A DNA stretch of 64,000 nucleotides from Methylobacterium sp. SyP6R (lineage in GTDB: Bacteria > Pseudomonadota > Alphaproteobacteria > Rhizobiales > Beijerinckiaceae). The notes below the pieces were generated by a model, which was given only the letters and a program-made list of their open reading frames with translations, was not told the origin of the DNA and ran no database searches. Shown here in pieces: positions 1-8,829 of this stretch (the first letter of the stretch is position 1; each line of letters starts with the position of its first letter). A program made the position numbers and the translations under genes. The stretch is taken from the NCBI RefSeq assembly GCF_019216885.1, contig NZ_JAAQRC020000001.1, forward strand, positions 2,480,001 through 2,544,000, given 5' to 3'.

Positions 1-413
1 GCCCGCATCTCCCGCCGGGCCGTGCGGAACGACAGCCCCTCGAAGACCGCCGACAGGGCGATGACCCCGACATTGATCCAGGGCGCCGTCACCGGCTCGG
101 GGCGGTGCAGCTTCTCGACGCCCTCGTAGACCGCGTAGGCGCCGCCCAGCGTGAAGATCAGCAGCGCGACGACGAAGGACCAGAAATACAGTTCCAGCCC
201 GTGCCCGAAATTGTGGCTGTCGTCGGCCGGCCGGGCCGCACGCCGCATCCCGTAGAGCAGCAGGCCCTGGTTGCCGGTGTCGACGAAGGAATGCACGGCC
301 TCCGTGAACATCGCCCCCGACCCGGTATAGGACGCCGCGGCGAGCTTGGTGACCGCGATGGCGAGGTTGCCGGCCAGCGCCGCATAGACGACGAGCTTCG
401 ATCCCGACGGCAA
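1..413 (-). CDS. Cation diffusion facilitator (CDF) family transporter, 3' end outside the window
   Basis: Partial gene; the C-terminal part lies beyond the left edge. The visible 137 residues show two or three hydrophobic membrane segments and the CDF hallmark GAMFTEAVHSFVDTGNQ, whose acidic/His/Asp residues form the metal site in transmembrane helix 2, followed by HNFGHGLELYFWSF. CDF proteins are proton-coupled exporters of Zn, Fe, Mn, Co or Ni from the cytoplasm; the metal cannot be told here. The frame opens straight after the stop codon of the upstream MFS gene (TGA-GCC-TTG), so TTG at 413 is the only upstream start; otherwise an internal ATG would lose the first helix. The 3-bp gap to the efflux pair suggests co-transcription. 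Confidence 0.82.
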   Translation of the reverse strand, partial: MPSGSKLVVYAALAGNLAIAVTKLAAASYTGSGAMFTEAVHSFVDTGNQGLLLYGMRRAARPADDSHNFGHGLELYFWSFVVALLIFTLGGAYAVYEGVEKLHRPEPVTAPWINVGVIALSAVFEGLSFRTARREMR

Positions 414-416
414 GGC

Positions 417-2012
417 TCAGTGCCCCCCGACCGGGGCCTCGCCGCCGCGCTTCACGTTCTTGAGGATCATCGCCAGCGGCACCGCGCAGGCCGAGACGAT
501 GGCGAGCGCCCAGAACACGTCGATATAGGCGAGGAACGCCGACTGGGTCTGGACCTGCTGGCCGATCCAGGCGGTGGCCTGGCCCTGGGCATCGACCATG
601 CTGGCGCCGCGGGTGGCGAAGAACTGCGTCGCGGCCCGCAAGCTCTCCTGGTAGGCCGGCTCCGAGGGCACGACGTGCTCGACGAGCCGGCTGGTGTGGA
701 ATTGCTGGCGGTAGGCCAGGATGTTCTGGGCGAGCGACACGCCCATCGAACCGCCGACGTTGCGCGCGACGTTGATCAGCGCCGAGGCCTGGTCGGTCTG
801 GTCCTTGGTAATGCCCTCGTAGGAGGCGGCGGTGATCGACAGGAAGATCATCGGCAGGCCGAGCCCGATATAGATTCGCGACCAGACGAAGAAGCCGAAG
901 TTGAGATCGCCATAGAGATTCGTCAGGTCGTACATCGCGAAGGCGATGATGGTGGCACCCGTGGCGATCAGGTATTTCGGCTGGACGAAGCCCGAGAGGC
1001 GGCCGACCACGAACATCATCATCGCGGTGACGATGCCGCCGGGCGAGAGCGCCAGGCCGGCCCAGGTGGCGGTGTAGCCGAAATAATCCTGGAGCAGTTG
1101 CGGCAGGAACTGCGTCGTGGCGATCAGGATGGCGCCGGTGGCGAGCATCACCAGAAAGCAGGAGCCGAACTGGCGTTTGCCCAAAAGGCGCAGGTCGATG
1201 ACCGGGTTCTTGTGGTTCAGCTCCCACGGGATCATCGCCACGAACGACGCCACCATCAGGCAGGCGAAGACCACGATCAGGTTCGAGCCGAACCAGTCCT
1301 TGCGCTGGCCCTCGTCGAGGACGACCTCGAGCGAACCCAGGAAGGTCGCCACCAAGAGAAAGCCGACGATATCGAAGCGCACGCCGTCTCGGCGCAGGCG
1401 CTTCCTCTCCTCGATCGCGGATTTCGGGTCCTGGACCAGCCACCAGATCAACAACAGGGCGATCACGCCGACCGGGGCGTTGATGAGGAAGCACCAGTGC
1501 CAGGAATACTGGTCGGAAAGCCAGCCGCCCAGCGTCGGGCCGACCACGGGGGCGACCACGATGGCGACGCCGTAGAGGGCGAAGGCCTGGCCGCGCTTCT
1601 CCGGCGGGAAGGAATCGGCCAGGATCGACTGCGCCAGCGGCGCCATGCCGCCGCCGCCGAGCCCCTGAAGGATCCGGAAGAACAGCAGCGATTCGAGGCT
1701 CCAGGCGAGGCCGCACAGCACCGAGGAGACGGTGAACAGCGCGATCGCCGCCATGAAGAAGGCTTTGCGCCCATAGCGCTTGGCGAGGAAGCTCGACGCC
1801 GTGAGGACGATCGCGTTGGCGACGAGGTAGCTCGTCACCACCCAGGCCGCCTCGTCGGGGCCCACCGCCAGCCCGCCGGCGATGTAGCGCAGGGCCACGT
1901 TGGCGATCGTGGTGTCGAGCACCTCCATGAAGGTGGCGAGCGCCACCACCATGGCGATGATCCAGGGATTGTGGTCGCCGGCGGCGCTGTCGGCGGGGTT
2001 CTGGGCGCTCAT
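417..2012 (-). CDS. emrB: DHA2-family MFS drug efflux transporter, EmrB/QacA type
   Basis: 531-aa integral membrane protein with about 14 predicted helices, the usual size of DHA2 drug:proton antiporters. Near the N terminus it carries the family motif LDTTIANVAL (residues about 31-40), later RILQGLGGGGMAPL (motif B) and a motif C region around VVGPTLGGWL. It should export hydrophobic toxic compounds across the inner membrane, and with an EmrA adaptor and an outer-membrane channel, out of the cell. It begins 10 bp after the stop of the emrA-like gene, in the canonical emrAB order. Start chosen at ATG 2012 because the longer frame runs back through the upstream adaptor gene. The substrate is unknown. 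Confidence 0.9.
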   Translation of the reverse strand: MSAQNPADSAAGDHNPWIIAMVVALATFMEVLDTTIANVALRYIAGGLAVGPDEAAWVVTSYLVANAIVLTASSFLAKRYGRKAFFMAAIALFTVSSVLCGLAWSLESLLFFRILQGLGGGGMAPLAQSILADSFPPEKRGQAFALYGVAIVVAPVVGPTLGGWLSDQYSWHWCFLINAPVGVIALLLIWWLVQDPKSAIEERKRLRRDGVRFDIVGFLLVATFLGSLEVVLDEGQRKDWFGSNLIVVFACLMVASFVAMIPWELNHKNPVIDLRLLGKRQFGSCFLVMLATGAILIATTQFLPQLLQDYFGYTATWAGLALSPGGIVTAMMMFVVGRLSGFVQPKYLIATGATIIAFAMYDLTNLYGDLNFGFFVWSRIYIGLGLPMIFLSITAASYEGITKDQTDQASALINVARNVGGSMGVSLAQNILAYRQQFHTSRLVEHVVPSEPAYQESLRAATQFFATRGASMVDAQGQATAWIGQQVQTQSAFLAYIDVFWALAIVSACAVPLAMILKNVKRGGEAPVGGH

Positions 2013-2022
2013 CGGCGGCTGC

Positions 2023-3288
2023 CTAGCGCACCCGCACCGTCGGGACGATCGACATGCCGGGGCCGATCGAGACGTCCTTCGGCCAGTCCTCGACGGTGAT
2101 CTTGACGGGGACGCGCTGCACCACCTTGACGTAGTTGCCGGTGGCGTTCTCCGCCGGCAGCAGGCTGAAGGCGGTGCCGGAGCCCGGCTGCACCGAGGCG
2201 ACCGTGCCGGTGATCTTGCGCTCCGGATAGGCGTCGATCTCGATATCGACCTTCTGGCCCGGGCGCATGTCGGTGATCTGGGTCTCCTTGAAGTTCGCCG
2301 TGACCCAGATGTCGTCCGGCACGAACATGCTGAGGGCCTGGCCGGCCTGCGCGAACTGCCCGACCGCACCGGTCAGCCGCACCACCCGGCCGGGTTGGGC
2401 CGTGGTGATGGTCGTGTAGTCGAGGTTGAGCCTGGCCTGCGCCACCTGCGACCTCGCTTGGGCGAGGCTCGCCTCGGCGCCGGCCTTCTGCGCCTGGAGC
2501 GAGCCGATCTGGCGCTGCGCCACCGTGACGGCGGCGTTGGCCCGGTCGAAACTCGCCTGCTGCTGCTGCAGGTTCGAGGTCGATTGCTGCGATTGCTGCA
2601 CCGAACCGGCGCCGCGCTGGGCGAGGTCCTGGTAGCGCGCGGCATCCTGCTTGGCGAATTGCAACGCCGCCTTGGCTTGCTCGACCTGGGCCTTGGCCTC
2701 CTGGATGCTGCCCTGTTGCGCCTGGATCTGGGCCTCGAAACCCTGGATCTGGGCTTGCGCCGACTGGACCTGCGCCTGCGCCTGCTGGAGCGCTACCTCG
2801 TAGTCGCGCTTGTCGATCTGGAACAACACCGCGCCGGTCTCGACATGCTGGTTGTCGGTCACCGGCACGGCGGTGATGTAGCCCGAGACCTTGGGCGCGA
2901 CCGCGAACTGGCGCGCATCGACGAAAGCGTCGTCGGTGCTCTCGTAGGGGTGGACGGCGGTCAGCCAGTACCAGTAGCCGGCGGCGCCCGAGAGCAGCAG
3001 AAGAACCGCGCCGAGGACGAACCAGAGCGGATGGCGGCGGATGACGCTCGGCTTCTTCTTCCCCGCATCGCCCTCGTCGCCCCGGCCGTCCGAGGTCTTC
3101 TCGTCGGCGTCCTTGCCCGCCGCCTCGTCCTGCGGGGCATGCTCGCGGAGCGCCCGGGTGTTCTCGCGGAGCGCGCGCGTGTTCTCGGCACGCGTATCGT
3201 CGGCCCGGGCCTCATCGCCCCGCGCCACGATGGGCGCCGGCGCGGCCCGTCCCGCGGCAGCCTCCGCCCGCGACTGATCGTCCAGCAT
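2023..3288 (-). CDS. emrA: HlyD/EmrA-family membrane fusion (adaptor) protein
   Basis: 421-aa periplasmic adaptor of a tripartite efflux pump. An unusually long charged cytoplasmic tail (residues 1-85) contains two adjacent copies of ENTRALR (about 35-48); one transmembrane helix follows (about 90-109, ending GYWYWLTAVHP). Then comes the biotinyl-lipoyl half motif (DDAFVDARQFAVAPKVSGYI), a long Gln/Ala-rich coiled-coil hairpin (about 155-290) and the C-terminal lipoyl/beta-barrel part with GQALSMFVPDDIWVTANF. The downstream emrB-like gene is 10 bp away. ATG 3288 is preferred because upstream codons in frame encode no conserved sequence; the ribosome site is weak, so the start is uncertain by a few codons. 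Confidence 0.87.
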   Translation of the reverse strand: MLDDQSRAEAAAGRAAPAPIVARGDEARADDTRAENTRALRENTRALREHAPQDEAAGKDADEKTSDGRGDEGDAGKKKPSVIRRHPLWFVLGAVLLLLSGAAGYWYWLTAVHPYESTDDAFVDARQFAVAPKVSGYITAVPVTDNQHVETGAVLFQIDKRDYEVALQQAQAQVQSAQAQIQGFEAQIQAQQGSIQEAKAQVEQAKAALQFAKQDAARYQDLAQRGAGSVQQSQQSTSNLQQQQASFDRANAAVTVAQRQIGSLQAQKAGAEASLAQARSQVAQARLNLDYTTITTAQPGRVVRLTGAVGQFAQAGQALSMFVPDDIWVTANFKETQITDMRPGQKVDIEIDAYPERKITGTVASVQPGSGTAFSLLPAENATGNYVKVVQRVPVKITVEDWPKDVSIGPGMSIVPTVRVR

Positions 3289-3472
3289 GTCGTGAATTCC
3301 ACGCGACGGTCGGGAGCCGACCGGGCAAGGCGCCCGCCTCGGCACGGAAGACGCTGGGGCAGCGGCGTGGGTTCCGCAGTGCGGCAAAAAAACGGACGGA
3401 GGCCTGGATGACGCGGCCCCGCGGGCCGTGCCACGCCATCCGGAGACGGGGCCAGGGCGCAAAAGGGGAGAT

Positions 3473-3503
3473 TTACCGAAACGTAAGCTTACCAAAAGCT
3501 AAC
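3473..3503. promoter_or_regulatory. Imperfect 15-bp direct repeat between emrA and the HdeD-like gene
   Basis: Two copies of TTACC-x-AAA-xx-TAA start at 3473 and 3489, 16 bp apart, i.e. on nearly the same DNA face. A perfect palindrome GTAAGCTTAC (3483-3492) overlaps them. The block ends one base before the sigma-EcfG-like promoter of the rightward gene and sits about 190 bp upstream of emrA. The arrangement suits an operator for a dimeric or tandem-binding repressor, but no regulator gene is adjacent, so the function is inferred. Confidence 0.35.
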
Positions 3504-3528
3504 GGAACGGTCGCGCTCCATCCACGTT
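3504..3528 (+). promoter_or_regulatory. Sigma-EcfG-type promoter of the HdeD-like gene
   Basis: GGAAC (3504-3508), 16-bp spacer, CGTT (3525-3528): an exact match to the alphaproteobacterial general-stress promoter consensus. It lies about 50 bp upstream of the ATG at 3580, a sensible leader length. It places an HdeD-like membrane protein under the stress response encoded at 52 kb. Confidence 0.7.
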
Positions 3529-3579
3529 CACCTCTTGCAAGGCTGGACCTTGGCGGCCCTCGTCCCGGAGGATGATCGC

Positions 3580-4230
3580 ATGAGTACCGCTTCACCCCTT
3601 CCCAACATGGGGCCTGGCAGCGCCTCCCCTTACGGCAGCGCGAACGATCCGCTCGTCCGCCTCAATGCGATGAGCGCGGTGCTCGCCCGCAACTGGTGGC
3701 TGATCGCGCTTCGCGGAGCGTTCGCGATCCTGTTCGGCGCGATCGCGCTGATCGCGCCGGGCGCCACCCTGCTGACCCTGGTGATCTTCTTCTCGGCCTA
3801 CATGCTGGTCGACGGCATCACCGAGATCGTCGCGGCGGTGCGGGCGGCGGAGCGGCACGAGCGCTGGGGCTACCTGCTCGCTGCCGGCCTGCTCAACATC
3901 CTGGTCGGCGTGATCGCCTTCCTGATGCCGGGCAGCGCACTCGTCGCCTTCATCTACCTCATCGCCGCCTGGGCGCTGGTGACCGGTGCCCTGATGATCG
4001 CCGCCGCCTTCCGGCTCCACCTCGACCACGGCCGCTGGTGGCTGGGGATCGGCGGGGCGCTCTCGGTCCTGTTCGCGATCGCGCTCGTCGCCAGCCCGGC
4101 CCTGTCGCTCCTCGTCCTGACCTACTGGATGGGCGGCTACGCCATCGCCTTCGGGGCGTTCATGCTGGTTCTCGCCTTCCGGCTGCGCAGCCGGCATGTC
4201 GGGACGGGTGGGGCGATGCGGCGGGCCTGA
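3580..4230 (+). CDS. HdeD family membrane protein (DUF308)
   Basis: 216-aa protein with six evenly spaced hydrophobic helices after a 40-residue soluble N terminus, typical of DUF308/HdeD proteins; repeating helix pairs such as LRGAFAILFGAIALIAPG and LLNILVGVIAFLMPG are the family pattern. In Escherichia coli HdeD is linked to acid stress resistance at high cell density; the mechanism is unknown. Start at ATG 3580 has GGAGGA eight bases upstream; a TTG 45 bp earlier would extend the frame but has no good ribosome site. An exact GGAAC-N16-CGTT promoter precedes it, so general stress control is likely. Confidence 0.85.
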   Translation: MSTASPLPNMGPGSASPYGSANDPLVRLNAMSAVLARNWWLIALRGAFAILFGAIALIAPGATLLTLVIFFSAYMLVDGITEIVAAVRAAERHERWGYLLAAGLLNILVGVIAFLMPGSALVAFIYLIAAWALVTGALMIAAAFRLHLDHGRWWLGIGGALSVLFAIALVASPALSLLVLTYWMGGYAIAFGAFMLVLAFRLRSRHVGTGGAMRRA

Positions 4231-4265
4231 GCGACCCGGTCGGTGACCGACTATGGCGCAGGCTT

Positions 4266-4292
4266 CCCCCCTCCCCCTCTGCGGGGGAGGGG
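4266..4292. repeat. Palindromic C/G-rich intergenic repeat (REP-like hairpin)
   Basis: CCCCTCCCCC-TCTG-CGGGGGAGGGG forms a near-perfect hairpin between the convergent HdeD-like and fumarase genes. It is one of about ten hairpins of the same design in the window, whose loops fall into a few types (CTGCGG, CGTGTG, GCGGGC). It may also serve as a transcription stop. Confidence 0.6.
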
Positions 4293-4345
4293 AAACCCGC
4301 GCCCGGCATTTCTCCGAATGCCCTGCGCCTTCGAGAATCACCCCG

Positions 4346-5857
4346 TCAGGCCGGCGCCATCTCCCGCACCGGGCGGCGCCAGCGGGCCGGGCCGTCGCGG
4401 TGGACCGAGGTGCCGGCGGCATCCACCGCCACCGTGACCGGCATGTCCTCGACGATGAATTCGTGGATCGCCTCCATGCCGAGATCGGCGAAGGCCAGCA
4501 CCCGCGCCGACTTGATCGCCTTCGAGACGAGGTAGGCGGCGCCCCCGACCGCGATCAGGTAGGCCGCGCCATGGCGGGCGATGGTCTCGACGGCCGCCGG
4601 GCCCCGCTCGGCCTTGCCGACCATGACGAGAAGGCCGGTCTGCGACAGGATCGGCTCCAGGAACTTGTCCATCCGGGTCGCGGTGGTCGGGCCGGCCGGA
4701 CCCACTGCCTCGTCGCCGACCGCATCGACCGGGCCGACATAGTAGATCGCCCGGTCGCGCAGATCGACCGGCAGGGGCTCGCCGGCCTCCAGCATCCGGG
4801 TCAGGCGCAAATGCGCCGCATCGCGCCCGGTGAGCAGGCGGCCCGAGAGCAGCAGGGTCTCGCCGGCGCGCCAGGTCGCCACCTCCTCGCGGGTCAGCCG
4901 GTCGAGATCGACCCGCCGCCCGGCCGCCGTCGCGACGCTGATGTCCTGCGGCCAGAGGTCGAGGGAGGGCGGGGTGAAGACCGCCGGCCCGCTGCCGTCG
5001 AGGATGAAATGCGCGTGCCGGTCGGCGGCGCATTGCGGGATCAGGCCGACGGGGAGCGAGGCGGCATGGACCGGGAAGGTCTTGAGCTTCACATCCAGCA
5101 CCGTGGTGAGCCCGCCGAGCCCCTGCGCGCCGATTCCGAGCGCGTTGACCCGCTCGAAGATCTCGAGCCGCAATTCCTCTTCCTTGGAGGAAGGCCCGCG
5201 GGCGCGGATCTGCGGCAGGTCGATCGGATCGAGGAGCGAGAGCTTGGCGAGCGTCATCGCCTTTTCCGGCGAGCCGCCGACGCCGAGGCCGAGCATGCCG
5301 GGCGGGCACCAGCCGGCGCCCAACGTCTCGACGGTGCGCACCACCCAGTCGGCGACGGAATCGCTCGGGTTGAGGGCGGCGAACTTCGCCTTGTTCTCCG
5401 AGCCGCCGCCCTTCGCCGCGACATGGACCTCGACGGTGTCGCCGGCCACCATCTCGACATGGAGCATGGCCGGCGCGTTGTCGCCGGTGTTGCGGCGGCC
5501 GAAGAGCGGTTCAGAGACGACGGAGGCGCGCAACGGGTTGCGCTCCTCGCGCCAGGCCCGGCGCACGCCCTCGTCGACGATCTCCTGGAGCGAGCGGTTC
5601 GAGACGATGCGGGCGCCAAGCCCGATCTTCATGAACACTTGCGCGGTTCCGGTATCCTGGCAGATCGGCCGGCGGCCGAAGGCGGCCATGCGCGAATTGA
5701 CCAGGATCTGCGCCATCGCGTCCCGCGCCGCCGGGCTCTCCTCGCGGCGCCACGCCTCGGCGAGGTTCTGGATGTAGTCCGCCGGGTGGTAGTACGAGAT
5801 GAATTGCAGGGCGTCGGCGATGGAGGCGACCAGGTCGTCTTCGCGGATGGTGGCCAT
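4346..5857 (-). CDS. fumA: Fumarate hydratase, class I (iron-sulfur)
   Basis: 503-aa cytoplasmic TCA-cycle enzyme interconverting fumarate and malate. It is the homodimeric class I type, with N-terminal and C-terminal (beta) domains fused, and of normal length. The three cysteines that hold the 4Fe-4S cluster are visible: C66 in RRPICQDTGTAQVF, C184 in GAGWCPPGMLG and C276 in GLIPQCAADRHAHF. KGGGSENKAKFAAL and the C-terminal PTTATRMD and VGKAERGP segments are also characteristic. GGAGG lies eight bases before the ATG at 5857. Flanking intergenic regions carry palindromic repeats; no operon partner. Confidence 0.95.
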   Translation of the reverse strand: MATIREDDLVASIADALQFISYYHPADYIQNLAEAWRREESPAARDAMAQILVNSRMAAFGRRPICQDTGTAQVFMKIGLGARIVSNRSLQEIVDEGVRRAWREERNPLRASVVSEPLFGRRNTGDNAPAMLHVEMVAGDTVEVHVAAKGGGSENKAKFAALNPSDSVADWVVRTVETLGAGWCPPGMLGLGVGGSPEKAMTLAKLSLLDPIDLPQIRARGPSSKEEELRLEIFERVNALGIGAQGLGGLTTVLDVKLKTFPVHAASLPVGLIPQCAADRHAHFILDGSGPAVFTPPSLDLWPQDISVATAAGRRVDLDRLTREEVATWRAGETLLLSGRLLTGRDAAHLRLTRMLEAGEPLPVDLRDRAIYYVGPVDAVGDEAVGPAGPTTATRMDKFLEPILSQTGLLVMVGKAERGPAAVETIARHGAAYLIAVGGAAYLVSKAIKSARVLAFADLGMEAIHEFIVEDMPVTVAVDAAGTSVHRDGPARWRRPVREMAPA

Positions 5858-5917
5858 GGTGGTCCTCCCGAAATGGTTACAGGATTTACCGCACCTTTTA
5901 TTCGCAGAGCGCGGGAT

Positions 5918-6064
5918 CCCCTCTCCCGTGTGGGAGAGGGGTAGGGGTGAGGGTGATACGCTTCAGGATGAGACGCTGAGCGTCGTGCCGGTAGCTTCAC
6001 GGTCGAGATCAATTCTTAACCGTAGCACCCTCACCCCCAGCCCCTCTCCCACACGGGAGAGGGG
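5918..6064. repeat. Composite inverted repeat, copy X (two facing GTGTGGG hairpins)
   Basis: Two palindromes, CCCCTCTCCC-GTGT-GGGAGAGGG (5918-5941) and its complement (6041-6064), face each other across about 100 bp. Each is followed inward by GGTGAGGGTG/CACCCTCACC, so the whole block is a large inverted repeat. A second block of the same design, including a shared stretch GTGATACGCTTCAG, is at 26345-26485. It fills most of the 239-bp gap between the fumarase gene and the CoA-transferase gene and resembles bacterial interspersed mosaic elements. Confidence 0.65.
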
Positions 6065-6096
6065 AGAGTGCTCCACTGGTCAACGTGAGAGCGAAG

Positions 6097-7251
6097 CTAC
6101 GCCGCAAATTCCCGCCGGATCGCCTCGCTGTGCTCGCCGATCCCCGGCACCCGTCCCAGCACCGGCGCCTGGCCGTTGCGGAGCGCCGGCGGGGCGACGA
6201 TCGAGGCCGGGCCGGCATGGGTCTCGACGGTCACCCGACGAAGCGCCGGATGCGAGACGAGGTCGGCGAGCCCGTTGACGAAGCCGTAGGCCGTGCCGGC
6301 CTCGCGCAGCCGTGCCGCCGCCTCGTCACGGCTCAACTCGGCGAAGACCTGCGCCACCACCGCATCGACCTCGGGCCGGTTCGCCACCCGGGCGTTGTTG
6401 CTCTCGAAGCCGGGGCGCGACGGCAGGTCGGGCTGGCGCAGGAACCCGGCGCAGAACTTCACCCATTCGCGTTCGTTCTGGATCGAGAGCAGCACCAGGG
6501 CCCCGTCCCGGGTCGGGAAGGCGCCGTAGGGGCAGATCGACGGATGAGCGAGGCCGACCCGTTGCGGCGCCCGGCCGGTGCCCTCGAAATAGAGCAAGGG
6601 CACGTTCATCCAGTCGGCCATGCCGTCGAACAGGCTGACCTCGAGCTTGGCGCCCTCGCCGGTGATGCCCCGCGCGATCAGCGCTTCCAGCACCGCCGCG
6701 TGGGCCGCCATGCCGCAGGCGATGTCGCAGACCGACACCCCGACCCGCCCCGGGCCGGCGGGATGCCCGGTGATCTCGGCCAAGCCGCTCTCGGCCTGGA
6801 CCAGTAGGTCGTAGGCCTTCATGTCGGAGTAGGAATGGCCGGCACCGTAGCCGGTCACGTCCACGGTGATGAGCCGGGGGTAGCGCGCCCGCAAGTCATC
6901 CGAGCCGAAACCCGCCCGGGCGGCGGCGCCCGGCGCGAGGTTCTGGATGAACACGTCGGCCTTTTCCAGCACCGCGTGCAGGAGCCGCGCGTCGCCCGGG
7001 TCCTTGATGTCGGCGACCAGGCTCTCCTTGCCGCGGTTGAGCCAGACGAAATAGCTCGCCAGCCCGTTCACCGCGGCATCGTAGCCGCGGGCGAAGTCGC
7101 CCTCCGGCCGCTCGATCTTGATGACGCGGGCGCCCGCGTCGGCGAGGCGCGAGGAGCAGTAGGGGGCCGCCACCGCCTGCTCGAGCGCCACCACGGTCAG
7201 GCCTGCGAGCGGCAGGACCCTATTCCCCACAGCCCCACTCCCCGCCGCCAT
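6097..7251 (-). CDS. Family III CoA-transferase (CaiB/BaiF)
   Basis: 384-aa enzyme of the family that moves CoA between carboxylic acids. It opens with LPLAGLTVVALEQAVAAPYCSSRLADAGARVIKIERP-type sequence, the conserved CoA-binding N terminus, and has NRGKESLVADIK near residue 72-83. Asp176 in VSVCDIACG sits where the family places its catalytic Asp. It starts 5 bp after the stop of the aldehyde dehydrogenase gene, so the two are almost certainly one operon: aldehyde oxidised to acid, then acid activated as CoA ester. The natural acid is unknown; names such as formyl-, succinyl- or L-carnitine-CoA transferase cannot be separated by sequence reading alone. Confidence 0.88.
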   Translation of the reverse strand: MAAGSGAVGNRVLPLAGLTVVALEQAVAAPYCSSRLADAGARVIKIERPEGDFARGYDAAVNGLASYFVWLNRGKESLVADIKDPGDARLLHAVLEKADVFIQNLAPGAAARAGFGSDDLRARYPRLITVDVTGYGAGHSYSDMKAYDLLVQAESGLAEITGHPAGPGRVGVSVCDIACGMAAHAAVLEALIARGITGEGAKLEVSLFDGMADWMNVPLLYFEGTGRAPQRVGLAHPSICPYGAFPTRDGALVLLSIQNEREWVKFCAGFLRQPDLPSRPGFESNNARVANRPEVDAVVAQVFAELSRDEAAARLREAGTAYGFVNGLADLVSHPALRRVTVETHAGPASIVAPPALRNGQAPVLGRVPGIGEHSEAIRREFAA

Positions 7252-7256
7252 GATCG

Positions 7257-8693
7257 TCAGACCCCGTGCTTGATCGCGATCATCTTCATCGAGCCGAAGC
7301 CGTAGAGGGCCTCGAAGCCCTTCTCGCGGCCGTGGCCCGAGCCCTTCACGCCGCCGAAGGGCAGCTCGACGCCGCCACCCGCACCGTAATTGTTGACGAA
7401 GACCTGGCCCGACTTGATGCCCTTCGACAGGCGCAGCGCCTTGCCGAGATCCGAGGTCCAGATGCCGGCGGCGAGCCCGTACTCGGTGCCGTTCGCCACC
7501 TTCAGCGCCTCGGCCTCGTCGCGCACCCGGATCGCCACCAGGACCGGCCCGAAGATTTCTTCTTGCGCCAGGCGGTGGTCCGGCGGCACGTCGCCGATCA
7601 GGGTCGGGCGAACGTAGTAGCCGTCGCCCGGCACGTTGGTGCCGAGTTCGCCCTCGGCCAGGATGGTCAGGCCGTCGCGGCGGGCCAGATCGATGTAGCC
7701 CTGCACCCGCTCGCACTGCTTGGCGTTGACAACGGGGCCGAGGTCGAGGTCCTGCTCGCCCGAGCCGACGCGCAGGTCCTTGAAGCGTTGCGCGAGATCG
7801 GCGGTGAAGCTGTCGTAGATCTTATCCTCGATCACCACGCGGGACCCGGCCGAGCAGGTCTGGCCGGCATTCTGGGTGATCGCCTTGACGATGACGGTGC
7901 CAGCCTCGGACAGGTCGGCATCCGCGAAGACCACCTGGGGCGACTTGCCGCCGAGTTCGAGCGTGACCGGAATCGTGTTCTTGGCCGCCGCCGTCTGGAT
8001 CAGCGTGCCGACCTCGCGCGAGCCGGTGAAGCTGATGTGGTGGATGCCCTTGTGCGAGGCCAGAGCCGCACCCGCCTCCTCGCCGAGGCCGGTCACCACG
8101 TTGAGGCTGCCGGCCGGGAAGCCGGCCTCGGCCGCGAGCTTGGCGAGGTGGAGCGCCGAGAGCGAGGTATCCTCGGCGGGCTTCAGCACCACGGCGTTGC
8201 CCATGGCGAGCGCCGGGGCGACCGAGCGGCCGGTCATCTGGAGCGGATAGTTCCACGGCACGATCACGCCGACGACGCCGTGCGGCTCGTAGACGGTCAT
8301 CACGGTGAAGCCGTTCTGGAACGGGATCGTGTCGCCATGCACCTTGTCGGCGGCGCCGCCGTAATACTCGAAGTAGCGGGCGCAGACCTGGGCGTCGTTG
8401 CGGGCGAGGGTCATCGGCTTGCCGACGTCCTCGCTCTCCATCTTCGCCAGGAGTTCGGCGTCGCGGCGGATCAGCTCGGCGAGCTTCAGCAGCAGCCGGC
8501 CGCGGGAGGCGGCGTCGAGCCGGCCCCACTCGCCGTCCATGGCGGCGTGGCCGGCCTTCACGGCGGCGTCGATCTCCTGGGCACCACCGCGGGCGATGCG
8601 GGCCATCTCCTGGCCGTGCGACGGGTTGAGCACCGGCAGGCTCGCCTCGCTGCCGATCCAGGTCCCGCCGATGAAGTGCTGATGGGCGTTCAT
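7257..8693 (-). CDS. NAD(P)-dependent aldehyde dehydrogenase
   Basis: 478-aa member of the ALDH superfamily, normal length. The catalytic Cys is in QNAGQTCSAGSRV, the general-base Glu in VTLELGGKSPQVV, and the nucleotide-binding region includes VPWNYPLQMTGRSVAPALA and FTGSREVG. Sequence style is like betaine- or gamma-aminobutyraldehyde dehydrogenases, but specificity cannot be read off. GGAGA precedes the ATG at 8693. Transcribed ahead of, and only 5 bp from, the family III CoA-transferase gene. The 136 bp upstream hold no recognisable operator. Confidence 0.92.
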   Translation of the reverse strand: MNAHQHFIGGTWIGSEASLPVLNPSHGQEMARIARGGAQEIDAAVKAGHAAMDGEWGRLDAASRGRLLLKLAELIRRDAELLAKMESEDVGKPMTLARNDAQVCARYFEYYGGAADKVHGDTIPFQNGFTVMTVYEPHGVVGVIVPWNYPLQMTGRSVAPALAMGNAVVLKPAEDTSLSALHLAKLAAEAGFPAGSLNVVTGLGEEAGAALASHKGIHHISFTGSREVGTLIQTAAAKNTIPVTLELGGKSPQVVFADADLSEAGTVIVKAITQNAGQTCSAGSRVVIEDKIYDSFTADLAQRFKDLRVGSGEQDLDLGPVVNAKQCERVQGYIDLARRDGLTILAEGELGTNVPGDGYYVRPTLIGDVPPDHRLAQEEIFGPVLVAIRVRDEAEALKVANGTEYGLAAGIWTSDLGKALRLSKGIKSGQVFVNNYGAGGGVELPFGGVKGSGHGREKGFEALYGFGSMKMIAIKHGV

Positions 8694-8829
8694 GCGTCTC
8701 CCTCCCGTGGCGGCGGGCCGCACTGTCGGCGGCCGGCCAGCTGTTGGGCGCGGTGTTAGCGCGCCGGGAGGAGGGATTCCAATACGATCGACGGGCGTGC
8801 GCGATAGAATCGCGATATGGCGCGCGCCG

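Noticed and set aside
4266..4292. Repeated C/G hairpins considered as a CRISPR array
   Set aside because: Copies are dispersed over the whole window, vary in loop, and have no regular spacers or cas genes.
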